From positions 1,426,001-1,490,000 of the forward strand of contig NZ_VFNH01000001.1 of NCBI RefSeq assembly GCF_006715485.1: a DNA stretch of 64,000 bases. Direction: 5' to 3'. Shown in pieces: positions 18,326 to 27,503 of the stretch (position 1 is the stretch's first letter; each line of letters begins with the position of its first letter). The translations under genes and the position numbers were made by a program. This stretch comes from Herbaspirillum sp. SJZ107 (lineage in GTDB: Bacteria; Pseudomonadota; Gammaproteobacteria; Burkholderiales; Burkholderiaceae_D). Below the pieces are notes generated by a model that ran no database searches, was not told where the DNA came from, and was given only the letters and a program-made list of their open reading frames with translations.

Positions 18326-18366
18326 GGGTGGTCTCCAATCGGGTTGAGGGCTGCACACCACTGCAT

Positions 18367-18382
18367 TGCAGCATTCGTGCCA
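18367..18382 (-). promoter_or_regulatory. Sigma-54 promoter of the amidohydrolase-monooxygenase operon
   Basis: Minus strand: TGGCAC-GAATG-CTGCA, a near-consensus -24/-12 pair with the GG and GC at the correct 10-base spacing. The predicted start near 18357 gives a leader of about 31 nt to the GTG start at 18325, matching the other two promoters of this locus. Confidence 0.8.
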
Positions 18383-18431
18383 TGTCAAAACCGCTTGGAA
18401 TGGCGCCCGATTGGCGGAAAGCGAGGTAAAA

Positions 18432-18473
18432 ACTGTTGGCTGCTGCACAGCCGATGTTGGCTGGCGGTCAGCC
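18432..18473 (+). promoter_or_regulatory. Tandem candidate enhancers (two 21-bp sites) for the sigma-54 activator
   Basis: Two directly abutting sites: ACTGTTGGCT-GCTGCA-CAGCC (18432-18452) and GATGTTGGCT-GGCGGT-CAGCC (18453-18473). They repeat every 21 bp, i.e. two helical turns, so bound proteins would lie on the same face. They sit 50-90 bases upstream of the -24 element of the amidohydrolase promoter. The same motif occurs at 15389-15409. Confidence 0.65.
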
Positions 18474-18501
18474 GTGCAGCAGATGCGAAGGCTTGCGGCG
18501 C

Positions 18502-18869
18502 TCAGCGCGTCGCGTCGCCACGACGGTACTCGGCGCTCAGCTCGTCGAGCTGTGCCTTGAAAGCCGGATCGAGCCGCACCTCGGCTGCGCGCAGCGTGTC
18601 GCCCAGCTGTTCCGGGCGGCTGGCGCCGATGATGGCCTCGCGGCGGCCTGCAGCCAGCGTCCGACGATCTCCTCGGTGCGGCCGACGATACCGGTATCCC
18701 CGCCGAGCGGGTACACGTCCGCGGTGTCGATGAAGTTGATGCCCGCTTTGGCGGCACGGTCGAGGATCGCGCGCGCGCGCGCTTCATCCGTTTGCAGGCC
18801 GAAGGTCATGGTGCCGAGGCACAGGCACGAGACTTGGAGCCCGGTGTTGCCCAGTCTTCTGGTTTGCAT
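18502..18869 (-). pseudogene. Aldo/keto reductase, internally deleted remnant
   Basis: The N-terminal 68 or so residues are intact (RRLGNTGLQVSCLCLGTMTFG; then AGINFIDTADVYPLGGDTG and GRTEEIVGRWLQ) and hold the usual Asp of the catalytic set. The reading frame is then lost, and in another frame the normal C-terminus appears: REAIIGASRPEQLGDTL followed by LDPAFKAQLDELS, ending at a stop at 18502. The middle of the protein, some 200 residues with the Lys/His catalytic positions, is gone. A family member is about 310-340 residues. The remnant lies just downstream of the TauD-type gene and may once have been part of that unit. Confidence 0.8.
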
Positions 18870-18885
18870 GGGGGTCTCCCCCGGC

Positions 18886-19827
18886 TCAGCCGATGACGTC
18901 GAACAGTTCGCCCTCGAGCGGCTGCGAACGGAAGCCGTCCGGTCCCACCGCCAGGTCGCCGGCCACCGTGATGCGCCGTACCACGCGCGGCAGATCGAAG
19001 TGGGCGTAGTCGATCGGACCGGCGTGGGCGGTGGCCTGGTTGTCCCACATCGCGATCGCGTGCGGACTCCAGCGGAAGCGCACCGTGTATTCGGGGCGGC
19101 TGACCTCGTCGAACAGCAGCTCGAGCAGCGCCTGGCTTTCCCTTTCCTTGAGGCCGACGATATGGCTGGTGGTGCCCGGATTCACGAACAGCACCTTCTC
19201 GCCGGTGTCCGGATGGACCCGCACCAGCGGATGCAGGGCGACGAAGGGGCCGGCCTTACGTCCATCCAGACGCGGCTTCGCACCTGTGCCGTCATAGCCG
19301 GCGATCCGGTGCACGGCCTGCAGGCCGTCGATCAGCTGGCGGATCTGCGGCGACAGGCCGGCGTAGGCCAGCGCCAGGTTGCTCCACAGGGTGTCGCCGC
19401 CGTAGGCCGGGATCTCGACGCCGCGCAGGATCGAATACTTGTTGGGGTTGGCCATGAAGGTGATGTCGATGTGCCAGCCCTTGTAGTCGCGCGGCGGACG
19501 GGCGCTCGGCATCGTCAGGTCGCCGCGGTAGCGCTCCTTGTATTCGGCGGCCTTGCGCTCCCAGATCTCGGGATGGCGCGCCAGGCCTTCGGCGATCGGG
19601 TGCGCGGGCGTGAGCGGCCCGAAGGCGCGGCCGAAGGCGAGCTGCTGCTCGTCGCTGATCGGCTGGTCGCGGAAGAACAGCACTTTCCACTTGTGCAGTG
19701 CCGCCTTCAGTGCGGCGACGGTGTCGGGCGACAAGGGCCGGCCCAGGTCGATGCCGGCGACTTCGGCGCCGATGACGGGGGTGACCGGATGGATCTCGAG
19801 GGCGGTCTCGGTATGGATGATGGACAT
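18886..19827 (-). CDS. TauD/TfdA-family Fe(II)/2-oxoglutarate dioxygenase (AtsK-like)
   Basis: A 313-residue cytoplasmic enzyme. The iron-binding HxD is in WHIDITFM (about 118-125), the distal His is likely in TAHAGPIDYAH, and the 2-oxoglutarate Arg in LPRVVRRITV near the end. Members oxidise taurine, alkyl sulfates or 2,4-D, releasing sulfite or sulfate from the sulfur substrates. The start has AGGAAA upstream and a near-perfect sigma-54 promoter about 40 bases before it. With the ABC importer and FMN monooxygenase this supports sulfur scavenging from organic compounds. Confidence 0.88.
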   Translation of the reverse strand: MSIIHTETALEIHPVTPVIGAEVAGIDLGRPLSPDTVAALKAALHKWKVLFFRDQPISDEQQLAFGRAFGPLTPAHPIAEGLARHPEIWERKAAEYKERYRGDLTMPSARPPRDYKGWHIDITFMANPNKYSILRGVEIPAYGGDTLWSNLALAYAGLSPQIRQLIDGLQAVHRIAGYDGTGAKPRLDGRKAGPFVALHPLVRVHPDTGEKVLFVNPGTTSHIVGLKERESQALLELLFDEVSRPEYTVRFRWSPHAIAMWDNQATAHAGPIDYAHFDLPRVVRRITVAGDLAVGPDGFRSQPLEGELFDVIG

Positions 19828-19865
19828 GGATTTCCTGTGGATGGTTGGCTTGCATCCTCGTGGTT

Positions 19866-19881
19866 TGCAAGTCCCATGCCA
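19866..19881 (-). promoter_or_regulatory. Sigma-54 promoter of the TauD-type dioxygenase gene
   Basis: Minus strand: TGGCAT-GGGAC-TTGCA, the best match of the three to the consensus TGGCAC-N5-TTGCA. The start point is predicted near 19856, a leader of about 28 nt. It lies between the activator gene stop (19973) and the dioxygenase start (19827). Confidence 0.82.
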
Positions 19882-19972
19882 TCGAATCGGCGGGTGTGCC
19901 GATGGAAATCCGTCCAGGTCTGCTGGCGCTGCAACAGCAGGCGCCGGCAAGGTGTTGAAAACCGTGCAGCGC

Positions 19973-21121
<1,149 letters not shown>

Positions 21122-21154
21122 GTTGGCCGATCGTCGGGAATCAAGGGAACCCGA

Positions 21155-21370
21155 TCAGAGCTTGGCGATCGAGACTTCGGTCGCCTTGACCAGGGCCACG
21201 ACTTCGACGCCCGGCGCCAGTCCGAGGTCGCGCACCGAGCGCGAGGTGATGACCGAGGTGACGATGCCGGCCGGGGTCTCGATGTCGACTTCCGAGACGA
21301 CCGGACCGTCGATGATTTCCTTGACCTTGCCGCGGAACTGGTTGCGTACGTTGATTGCCTGGATGGTCAT
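21155..21370 (-). CDS. Mop-like molybdopterin-binding (TOBE domain) protein
   Basis: A complete 71-residue single TOBE/Mop domain: SARNQ-type start (INVRNQFRGKVKEI), then GPVVSEVDIETPAGIVTSVIT and a C-terminal EVVALVKATEVSIAKL. These small proteins bind molybdate or tungstate in the cytoplasm and often sit near oxyanion and sulfur uptake genes. AGGAGA precedes the ATG. It lies 33 bases upstream of the sigma-54 activator on the same strand, so the two are probably cotranscribed. Confidence 0.9.
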   Translation of the reverse strand: MTIQAINVRNQFRGKVKEIIDGPVVSEVDIETPAGIVTSVITSRSVRDLGLAPGVEVVALVKATEVSIAKL

Positions 21371-21385
21371 GCTTTCTCCTGTAAT

Positions 21386-21405
21386 GGGTTCCGGAGGTGG
21401 AACCC
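21386..21405 (-). promoter_or_regulatory. Hairpin in the leader of the Mop-activator unit
   Basis: Perfect 7-bp stem, GGGTTCC / GGAACCC, with a 6-base loop, 15 bases before the Mop start codon and touching the region of its ribosome-binding site. It has no poly-U tail, so it is not an ordinary terminator. It is much smaller than a Moco riboswitch. Confidence 0.4.
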
Positions 21406-21510
21406 GTCAGGAGAGAGTAAATAAATGCACTGGAATTACGAACGAATCGTTTTGCCGATGTTTATTCGTTAATGTCATAAGTGCACTGCCAGGACGGCAG
21501 GCGGCGCGGT

Positions 21511-22008
21511 TCAGCCTTCGCCGTCGAGATTGCGCAGCACGCGCCGGGTGAGGCTGGCCAGCTGTTCCAGTTCGGCCGGGCTCAGGCCCGCATACGCCGA
21601 GGTCACCTCGTTCGACACTTCCGGCAGGATGCGCGCGATCAGCGCCCGTCCGGCGTCGGTCAGGGCGATCATCACGGCGCGGCGGTCACCGGGCTTGGGG
21701 CGGCGCTCGACCAGGCCCTTGGCCGCCAGCTCGTCGCAGACGCGGGTCAGGTTGGCCGGCTTTTCGTTGCAGGCTTCGCTCACTTCGGTGGCCGTCGAGG
21801 TCTCGTCGGCACTGCCGTACAGGATCGCCAGTACGTGGTAATGGGTGTCGCCCAGCTCGTGCTTCCTGAGCGCGGCGTTGCTCTTGTCGCGCAGGGTCTT
21901 GTGAAGGTGATGGGTCATCCGGACCAGCAGCATGGCGTCGACGGGAAAACCGGGCGCGCGCGCCTCGATGCGTCGCAGTCGTTTCTCGGTCGGGCCAAAA
22001 TCGCTCAT
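21511..22008 (-). CDS. MarR-family transcriptional regulator
   Basis: A 165-residue winged-helix repressor-type protein. Recognition helix region: TATEVSEACNEKPANLTRVCDELAAKGLV; wing: RRPKPGDRRAVMIALTDAG, with the conserved D-R pair. I took MSDFG (22008) as start because AAGGA is at proper spacing from it and abuts the ATG two codons upstream. Its targets are not clear; a perfect palindrome (22344-22361) lies upstream of the next gene. The protein keeps an unusual Cys pair region (EACNEK) that could sense oxidants, but this is speculation. Confidence 0.88.
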   Translation of the reverse strand: MSDFGPTEKRLRRIEARAPGFPVDAMLLVRMTHHLHKTLRDKSNAALRKHELGDTHYHVLAILYGSADETSTATEVSEACNEKPANLTRVCDELAAKGLVERRPKPGDRRAVMIALTDAGRALIARILPEVSNEVTSAYAGLSPAELEQLASLTRRVLRNLDGEG

Positions 22009-22083
22009 CGCCATTCCTTGCAGGATCTGAAAGACCAGATTGTAATCGCTGGTGCCGGGCAGCGGCCAGCTGCCGCTGCCGGT

Positions 22084-22272
22084 TCAGCGGACCTGGTGGA
22101 CGGCAGCCATTTTCGGATAGACGAATTGCCCTTCGGTCAGCGGGAAGCTGCCTTCGGCGCGGGCTTGTTCGATGTCGGCCAGGGCCTTGGCGCAGACCGG
22201 GTCGGTCGGGGTGGCGGCGCAGCCGGACAGGGCGGCGACGAGGAGGGCGGGGATCAGGAATTTCGGGTTCAT
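22084..22272 (-). CDS. Small lipoprotein, unknown function
   Basis: Sixty-two residues with a lipoprotein signal peptide: MNPKFLIPALLVAALSGC, lipobox LSGC with Cys18 the lipidation site. The mature part is about 45 residues (TPTDPVCAKALADIEQARAEGSF...). AAGGTG precedes the start. It lies upstream of the MarR gene on the same strand (75-base gap), so they may form one unit. No family recognised. Confidence 0.65.
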   Translation of the reverse strand: MNPKFLIPALLVAALSGCAATPTDPVCAKALADIEQARAEGSFPLTEGQFVYPKMAAVHQVR

Positions 22273-22343
22273 GGAGTTCACCTTGGTAATCGGAGATAAC
22301 GGCAGCGCCGATCGTTCAGCGCTGTACATATTTTAGTACTGAA

Positions 22344-22361
22344 TACTTCATTTGTGAAGTA
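22344..22361. promoter_or_regulatory. Perfect inverted repeat, probable operator
   Basis: TACTTCA-TTTG-TGAAGTA: 7-bp arms with a 4-base spacer, in the AT-rich stretch upstream of the small lipoprotein and MarR genes. The size and symmetry fit a MarR-type operator. The rest of the 300-base gap (22273-22571) holds no gene I can support. Confidence 0.5.
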
Positions 22362-22571
22362 AATTTTGGGGATTGTGCACGTACGGCAACGCGGCAGGGA
22401 GGACAGGTGTAGGAGATGTGTGAAGCTACGCGCGCCGCATGGTGCTGACAAGCGGCGCGCACCTTGCGGCGGATGGGGGCTGGCTGTAAACGACGCCGGC
22501 CCGCCTCGGGAGCGAGGCAGGCCGGTTATGCCCTGTCGGCAGCGCTTATCGGGAGCGCTTGCCGGCAGTAT

Positions 22572-24293
22572 TTACTGGCAGCTGAAGCTGGCAGCGTCCT
22601 CGATGCTGCCGCTGCCCTTGTAGCGCGCCACCTTCGGGTACGCGCACAGCGGGCGCGTGCGCGCCGCCGACCACCCGGCCGGCAGGTCGGCATTGGCGCC
22701 GCCGGCGTTGCCGCTGCCGCGGGCGGCGGCGGTCACGCTGTCCGGCGCCTGGCCCTTCTCGACCCAGGCGACCAGCGGCGTCAGCATGTCGAACTGGTCG
22801 GTGGCCGGGCCGTCCGAGCAGTGGTTCATGCCCGGCACCCGGAAGAAGCGCGCGAAGTTGGATGCATCGCCGCTGTTCGCCGCGCGCAGCGCGTCGTACC
22901 AGGTGGTGGTGTCGTCGCTCGAGAAGATCGGGTCGCTGGTGCCGTGGTAGACCAGCATCTTGGCGCCGCGGTTCTTCAGCATGCCGAGGCTGGCCGCGTT
23001 CGGCGGCGTCATGAAGGAGATCGCGGACTCGGTGTAGATGCCGCCAGTGGCATTGACCTTGGCCAGCATGCTGTCCAGGTTACCGTTCGCCACGAAGGCG
23101 GGGCCGTTGAAGGTCGCGGCATTTTCCGGCGGCACCTGGAAGATCAGGCCGACCGCGCCCGAATCGAGCACCAGCGGCGAGTTGAACTTCCAGAACCCCC
23201 AGCCGCCGGTCGCCAGGCCGCTGTCGTAGGGGAAGCTGGCATAGATCGCCTTGCCGGTCTCGGTCTTGGCGCCGGCGAACAGACCGGCGATGCCGGTCTT
23301 CTGGGCCGTGCTCAGGCAGGTGCCGTCGCGCGCGCCGCTGCAGGTCGGCACGTCGCGGTTCAGGTCGAAGGCGGCCTGGCAGGCCTTGGTATCCTGCACC
23401 AGGCCATCGGCGCTGCCGTCGAGCGCGTCGCACTTGCCCAGCACCGCGTTCGACACCAGCTTGCGCTCGGCCTGGGTGAAACCGGCGCCGAGGTCGCCCG
23501 GCGTGGTCGCCAGCGCGGCATAGGTCTTGCCGCCGGCAATGTTGGCGATCGCCGCCAATGGCAGGCGGAAGCCCGGATCGCCCACCAGGTAGCCGTCGTA
23601 CTGGTCGGCGTAGCGCGCCGCCGCCACCATCGTGTGGCGGCCGCCGTTCGAACAGCCGCCGATGTAGGAACGGTCGGGCGCCTTGCCGTAGGCGATGCGG
23701 ATCAGGGCCTTGGCCATCGGCGTCAGCTTGCCGACCGCCTGGTAGCCGTAGTCGAGGCGCGCCTGCGGATCGATGCCGAAGAAGGGCGTCTGCGCGCCGT
23801 GGCCGGCGTCCGAGCTGATCACGGCGAAGCCCTGGTTCAATGCATTGTCGAGCGGGCCGCCACCGCCCACGGACCCCAGCGCCGTGACCACGCTGCCGTC
23901 GACGCCGCCGTTGGCCTGGTAGAAGAAGCGGCCGTTCCAGTCGAGCGGCAGGCGCATTTCGAAGCCGATCGCGTAGCTCTGGCCGTCGACGCTGCTGGTG
24001 CGCTGCGCCATCTTGCCCAGCACCTGGCAGTGGGCCGCGACCGGCTTGCCGCCGACCATGACGGTGCCGGCGGCGATCGGATTGACCGCGCTGATGGTGG
24101 TGTCGGTGAAGCTGAGTTTTGCGGCCAGGTCGGCGCAGCTGGCCAGCCTGGCGCCGGTGGCTGCCGCCAGCTGGGGCAGGGCCTGGACCGGCGTGCCGCC
24201 GCTGCCGTCGTTGTCGTCGTTGTCGCCGCAGGCGGCCAGGCTCGATGCCGCGAGCGCCGCTGCCACGATGGCGTGGAGGTGTCGGATGTTCAT
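22572..24293 (-). CDS. Tannase/feruloyl esterase family lipoprotein-like enzyme
   Basis: A 573-residue exported alpha/beta hydrolase. The signal has a lipobox-like SSLAAC (Cys22) followed by an Asp/Asn-rich linker (GDNDDNDGSGG). The nucleophile Ser lies in YIGGCSNGGRH (about 214-224) and the catalytic His in GMNHCSDGP near the C-terminus; the Cys beside each is the disulfide pair typical of this family. A calcium-site-like segment, DALDGSADGLVQD, is present. The family hydrolyses gallate or hydroxycinnamate esters. Its place downstream of fcs-vdh-ech supports release of ferulate or p-coumarate from plant esters. A GC-rich hairpin (about 24353-24380) separates it from the binding-protein gene. 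Confidence 0.88.
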   Translation of the reverse strand: MNIRHLHAIVAAALAASSLAACGDNDDNDGSGGTPVQALPQLAAATGARLASCADLAAKLSFTDTTISAVNPIAAGTVMVGGKPVAAHCQVLGKMAQRTSSVDGQSYAIGFEMRLPLDWNGRFFYQANGGVDGSVVTALGSVGGGGPLDNALNQGFAVISSDAGHGAQTPFFGIDPQARLDYGYQAVGKLTPMAKALIRIAYGKAPDRSYIGGCSNGGRHTMVAAARYADQYDGYLVGDPGFRLPLAAIANIAGGKTYAALATTPGDLGAGFTQAERKLVSNAVLGKCDALDGSADGLVQDTKACQAAFDLNRDVPTCSGARDGTCLSTAQKTGIAGLFAGAKTETGKAIYASFPYDSGLATGGWGFWKFNSPLVLDSGAVGLIFQVPPENAATFNGPAFVANGNLDSMLAKVNATGGIYTESAISFMTPPNAASLGMLKNRGAKMLVYHGTSDPIFSSDDTTTWYDALRAANSGDASNFARFFRVPGMNHCSDGPATDQFDMLTPLVAWVEKGQAPDSVTAAARGSGNAGGANADLPAGWSAARTRPLCAYPKVARYKGSGSIEDAASFSCQ

Positions 24294-24412
24294 TACGTGT
24301 GTCTCCCCTGTGAGCTACAGTCTGGATATGGAACGCTGGAACGAACTGACCCGCGCGGCGCGTCCGGTGAGCGGACGCCGCGTCGGGTACTGCAAGGAAT
24401 GGAGGAAACGCC

Positions 24413-25579
24413 TTAGTCGGGCATCACGTCCTTGAGGGTGCCGATCGGTGCGTTGACCAGCTTGCCGTTCACCTTTTTGACCTCGCGGATGTACATGTTC
24501 TGCACGATGTCGCGCGTCTTCGGATCGATGCTGATCGGTCCGCGCGGGCTGTTCCACTTCATCCCGGACAGGGTCTTGACGGCCTGTTCGCCCGTCACCT
24601 TGCCGTTCAGCTTGCGGATCGTCTCGTAGATCATGCCCATGGTGTCGTAGGCGGCCACGGTGACGAAGGTCGGCGCCGGCCGGTTCGGATTGGCGGCGGC
24701 GTAGGCCTTGAGGAAGCTTTTGTTGGCGTCGTTGTCGAGCGCGGTCGAGTAGTTCAGCACCGTGACGGCACCCAGGGCGCGGTCGCCCAGCGCTTCCAGG
24801 GTCGGGCTGTCGCTGGTCATGTCGCCGACACCGAGGAACTTGATGCCGGCCTTGTCGAGGCCCTTGTCGCTGTAGGCCTTGAGCACGCTGGTACCGTCCT
24901 CGACGCCCGGCGCAAAGAAGAATACGGCGTCCGGCTTCTGGTCCTTGATGCGCTGGACGAACGGCGAATAGTCCGGGTTCGCCAGCGGTACCCGCGCCGA
25001 GCCGACGATCTTGCCGCCGCCGGCCGTCAAGCCCTTGGTGAAGCGCGCCTCGGCATCCAGGCCGGTGCTGTAATCGGTGACCAGCGAGTACACCTTGCCG
25101 ATCTTGTTCTTCGCGGTCCAGTCGCCGAACGGCTCGGTCATCTGCTGCATGCTCATCGAGGTGCGCAGCATGTAGGGCGACTTGGCCGTGATGCCGGTGG
25201 TGACCGCGTTCATGACGATCATCGGCACCTTGCCCTGGGTCGCCACCGGCGCCACCGCCAGCGCGCTCGGCGTCAGCGAAAAGCCGATCAGGAAGCTGAC
25301 CTTCTCGCGCCCGATCAGTTCCTGCGCCGCGCGCTTGGACAGCTCGACGTTGCTGCCGCCGTCGTCGCGGTACAGGATCTCGATCTTCTTGCCGGCCACC
25401 TTGTCGCCGTACTGCTGCATATAGGTCTTGATGCCGTCCTCGAAGGGCTTGCCGATGTTGACGAAGGGGCCGGTGAGGGCCGCGATCACGCCGATGCGGA
25501 TGGTGTCGCCTTCCTGCGCGTGGGCGGCGGCGAGGGGAAGGAAGGCCAGTCCGATGCAGGCCAGTGCTTTCAGTTTCAT
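24413..25579 (-). CDS. Liv-type periplasmic binding protein (ferulate operon)
   Basis: A 388-residue periplasmic protein with a signal peptide ending in AHAQ (about 22). The fold family is that of branched-chain amino acid binding proteins (DTIRIGVIAALTGPFVNIGKPF; later ARVPLANPDYSPFVQRIKDQKPDAVFFF). The same family includes aromatic-acid and hydroxycinnamate binders such as CouP. It lies 40 bases after fcs and no permease or ATPase gene accompanies it; the only Liv channel in the window is at 40024-43376. A hydroxycinnamate is the likely ligand, by context. Confidence 0.88.
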   Translation of the reverse strand: MKLKALACIGLAFLPLAAAHAQEGDTIRIGVIAALTGPFVNIGKPFEDGIKTYMQQYGDKVAGKKIEILYRDDGGSNVELSKRAAQELIGREKVSFLIGFSLTPSALAVAPVATQGKVPMIVMNAVTTGITAKSPYMLRTSMSMQQMTEPFGDWTAKNKIGKVYSLVTDYSTGLDAEARFTKGLTAGGGKIVGSARVPLANPDYSPFVQRIKDQKPDAVFFFAPGVEDGTSVLKAYSDKGLDKAGIKFLGVGDMTSDSPTLEALGDRALGAVTVLNYSTALDNDANKSFLKAYAAANPNRPAPTFVTVAAYDTMGMIYETIRKLNGKVTGEQAVKTLSGMKWNSPRGPISIDPKTRDIVQNMYIREVKKVNGKLVNAPIGTLKDVMPD

Positions 25580-25619
25580 GCTGTCTCCTGTAATTGTCGT
25601 TGTGAGTGCTTCAGAAACT

Positions 25620-27491
25620 TCAGTCGGCTAGGATGGTCTGCGCCTCCGTGCCGTCATACATGGCGTCCACCAGCGCGGCGCGGCGCTGCAGCACCACGGC
25701 CTGGTTGATCGAGCCCTTGTCGGTCTGTTCGCGCGCGTCGATCGAAGGCGGCTCGGCCAGCAGCAGCAGGCGGTCGACCCGCTTCGAGGACCCGCCGCAG
25801 TCGTGGTTCAGCTTGTTCAGCAAGTCCTTGAAGAAGGCGCGCACCGGCGCGCTGGCCAGCATCTCCGCCGCCGCAGTGCCCGCCGGGAGGCCCGACAAGG
25901 CGAGGCAGTGGTCCATGCGCGGGAACACCAGCAGCCCGGTGAACGGCCGGTTGATGCCGGTAACCACCGCATCCTGCACGTAGGGCGCCCCCATGCTCAC
26001 CACGCGTGCGCGCAGCGGCCCGACGCTGACGAACACGCCGGAGCTGAGCTTGAAGTCCTCGGCGATGCGGCCGTCGAACATGAAGCCGAGCGCCGGCCGG
26101 GTCTCGTCGACGAAGCGCAGGGCGTCGCCGGTACAGTAGTAGCCGTCGGCGTCGAAGGCCTCGGCGGTCAGGTGCGGCGCGCGCCAGTAGCCGGGCGTCA
26201 CGTGCGGCCCGTGGAAGCGCGCTTCCAGCTTGCCGCCGATCGGCACCAGCTTGACCTTGCAGCCCGGCGCCGGCACGCCGACATAGCCGGCCTTGACGAT
26301 CGGGCCGGTGCCGAAGGTGCACGAGGGCGAGGTCTCGGTCATGCCGAGCCCGGTCATGATGCGGATCGACTCGCCGCAGCAGTCGATCGCGACCTGGTCG
26401 AGGCGCTCCCAGGCCGATTGCGACAGGCCGGCGCCGGCGCAGAAGAACAGTTTGACGCGCGAGAAGAAGTTGTCGGCCAGGGCGGTATCCGTGCGCAGCG
26501 CCTCGGTCAGCATCTCCCAGCCGGCCGGGATGTTGAAATACACCGTGGGCGCGATCTCGCGCAGGTTGCGCAGCGTGGCGCCGAAGTCGCGCGGCGTCGG
26601 CCGGCCGTCGTCGATGTACAGGGTGCCGCCGTTGTACAGCACGATGCCGACGTTGTGGCTGCCGCCGAAGGTATGGTTCCAGGGCAGCCAGTCGAGCAGC
26701 ACCGGCGGCGCCTCGGCGAAGAAGGGGAAGGTCTGCAGCAGCATCTGCTGGTTGCTGCACAACATGCCGTGGGTCGTGATCACCGCCTTCGGCTTCTTGG
26801 TCGAGCCGGAGGTGAACAGGAACTTGGCGATGGTGTCGGCGCCCACTTGCGCGTTGCGCGCGTCGACCGTGGTCGGTTCGGTCGCCAGCAGCTCGGAAAA
26901 ACGCGTGGCGGCCTGGCCCGGCACTTCGCCGTCGCACAGGATCAGTTCCGCGTCCGCCGGCAGCACGGCCTGGATCGCCCGCGCGAAGGTGGTGCCGTTG
27001 CAGGCGAAGACCGCGCCCGGCGTCAGCTGGGCGATCAGGTCGGCCAGCTTGGACGGGTCGGTCGCCACCAGCGAATAGGCGGGCGACAGCGGCGAGAACG
27101 GGATGCCGGCATACATGGCGCCGAGTGCGAGCTGGAAGTGCTCCAGGTCGTTGCCCGACAGGATGGCCAGCGGCCGTTCGGCACTCAGGCCGCGGTCGAG
27201 CAGGGCCTGGCCGATGCGGCGCGCGCGCTGCAGCACATCGGCATAGGACAGGCGGATCCACTCGCCGTCCGCGCCGCGCCGCGCCACCAGGGTGCGCTCG
27301 GGGTGCTGCTGCGCGCCCTCGACCAGGCGGTCGGTGAAGCGCGCCGGGAAGGGGCCCAGCGGCGTGACGGCATCGACGTGCCAGGTGCCATCCACCTGGA
27401 ACGCCGCGACCTCGGGGTTGCCGAGATCGACCTGCCGCCGTTTCGCCTGCTGCTGCACCGCCTCGCCGGACTCAATCGTCGATTGGGTCAT
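25620..27491 (-). CDS. fcs: Feruloyl-CoA synthetase
   Basis: A 623-residue acyl-adenylate enzyme that activates ferulate, p-coumarate or caffeate to the CoA thioester with ATP. The AMP-binding motif is FLFTSGSTKKPKAV (about 218-231), followed by LDWLPWNHTFGGSHN and GLGMTETSP. The C-terminal hinge region (FMFDGRIAEDFKLSSGVFVSVGPLR) and the late lysine (TDKGSINQ) are as in Fcs of Pseudomonas. The gene is 12 bases downstream of vdh and follows ech in the same direction, the standard CoA-dependent, non-beta-oxidative pathway. Confidence 0.92.
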   Translation of the reverse strand: MTQSTIESGEAVQQQAKRRQVDLGNPEVAAFQVDGTWHVDAVTPLGPFPARFTDRLVEGAQQHPERTLVARRGADGEWIRLSYADVLQRARRIGQALLDRGLSAERPLAILSGNDLEHFQLALGAMYAGIPFSPLSPAYSLVATDPSKLADLIAQLTPGAVFACNGTTFARAIQAVLPADAELILCDGEVPGQAATRFSELLATEPTTVDARNAQVGADTIAKFLFTSGSTKKPKAVITTHGMLCSNQQMLLQTFPFFAEAPPVLLDWLPWNHTFGGSHNVGIVLYNGGTLYIDDGRPTPRDFGATLRNLREIAPTVYFNIPAGWEMLTEALRTDTALADNFFSRVKLFFCAGAGLSQSAWERLDQVAIDCCGESIRIMTGLGMTETSPSCTFGTGPIVKAGYVGVPAPGCKVKLVPIGGKLEARFHGPHVTPGYWRAPHLTAEAFDADGYYCTGDALRFVDETRPALGFMFDGRIAEDFKLSSGVFVSVGPLRARVVSMGAPYVQDAVVTGINRPFTGLLVFPRMDHCLALSGLPAGTAAAEMLASAPVRAFFKDLLNKLNHDCGGSSKRVDRLLLLAEPPSIDAREQTDKGSINQAVVLQRRAALVDAMYDGTEAQTILAD

Positions 27492-27503
27492 GGCGGCCTC
27501 CGC

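Noticed and set aside
21386..21405. A molybdenum-cofactor riboswitch before the Mop gene
   Set aside because: Only one 7-bp stem is visible; the Moco motif is far larger and branched.
21471..21490. A fourth sigma-54 promoter upstream of the Mop-activator unit (TGGCAG-N5-TTATG)
   Set aside because: The -12 GC is replaced by AT at the required position.
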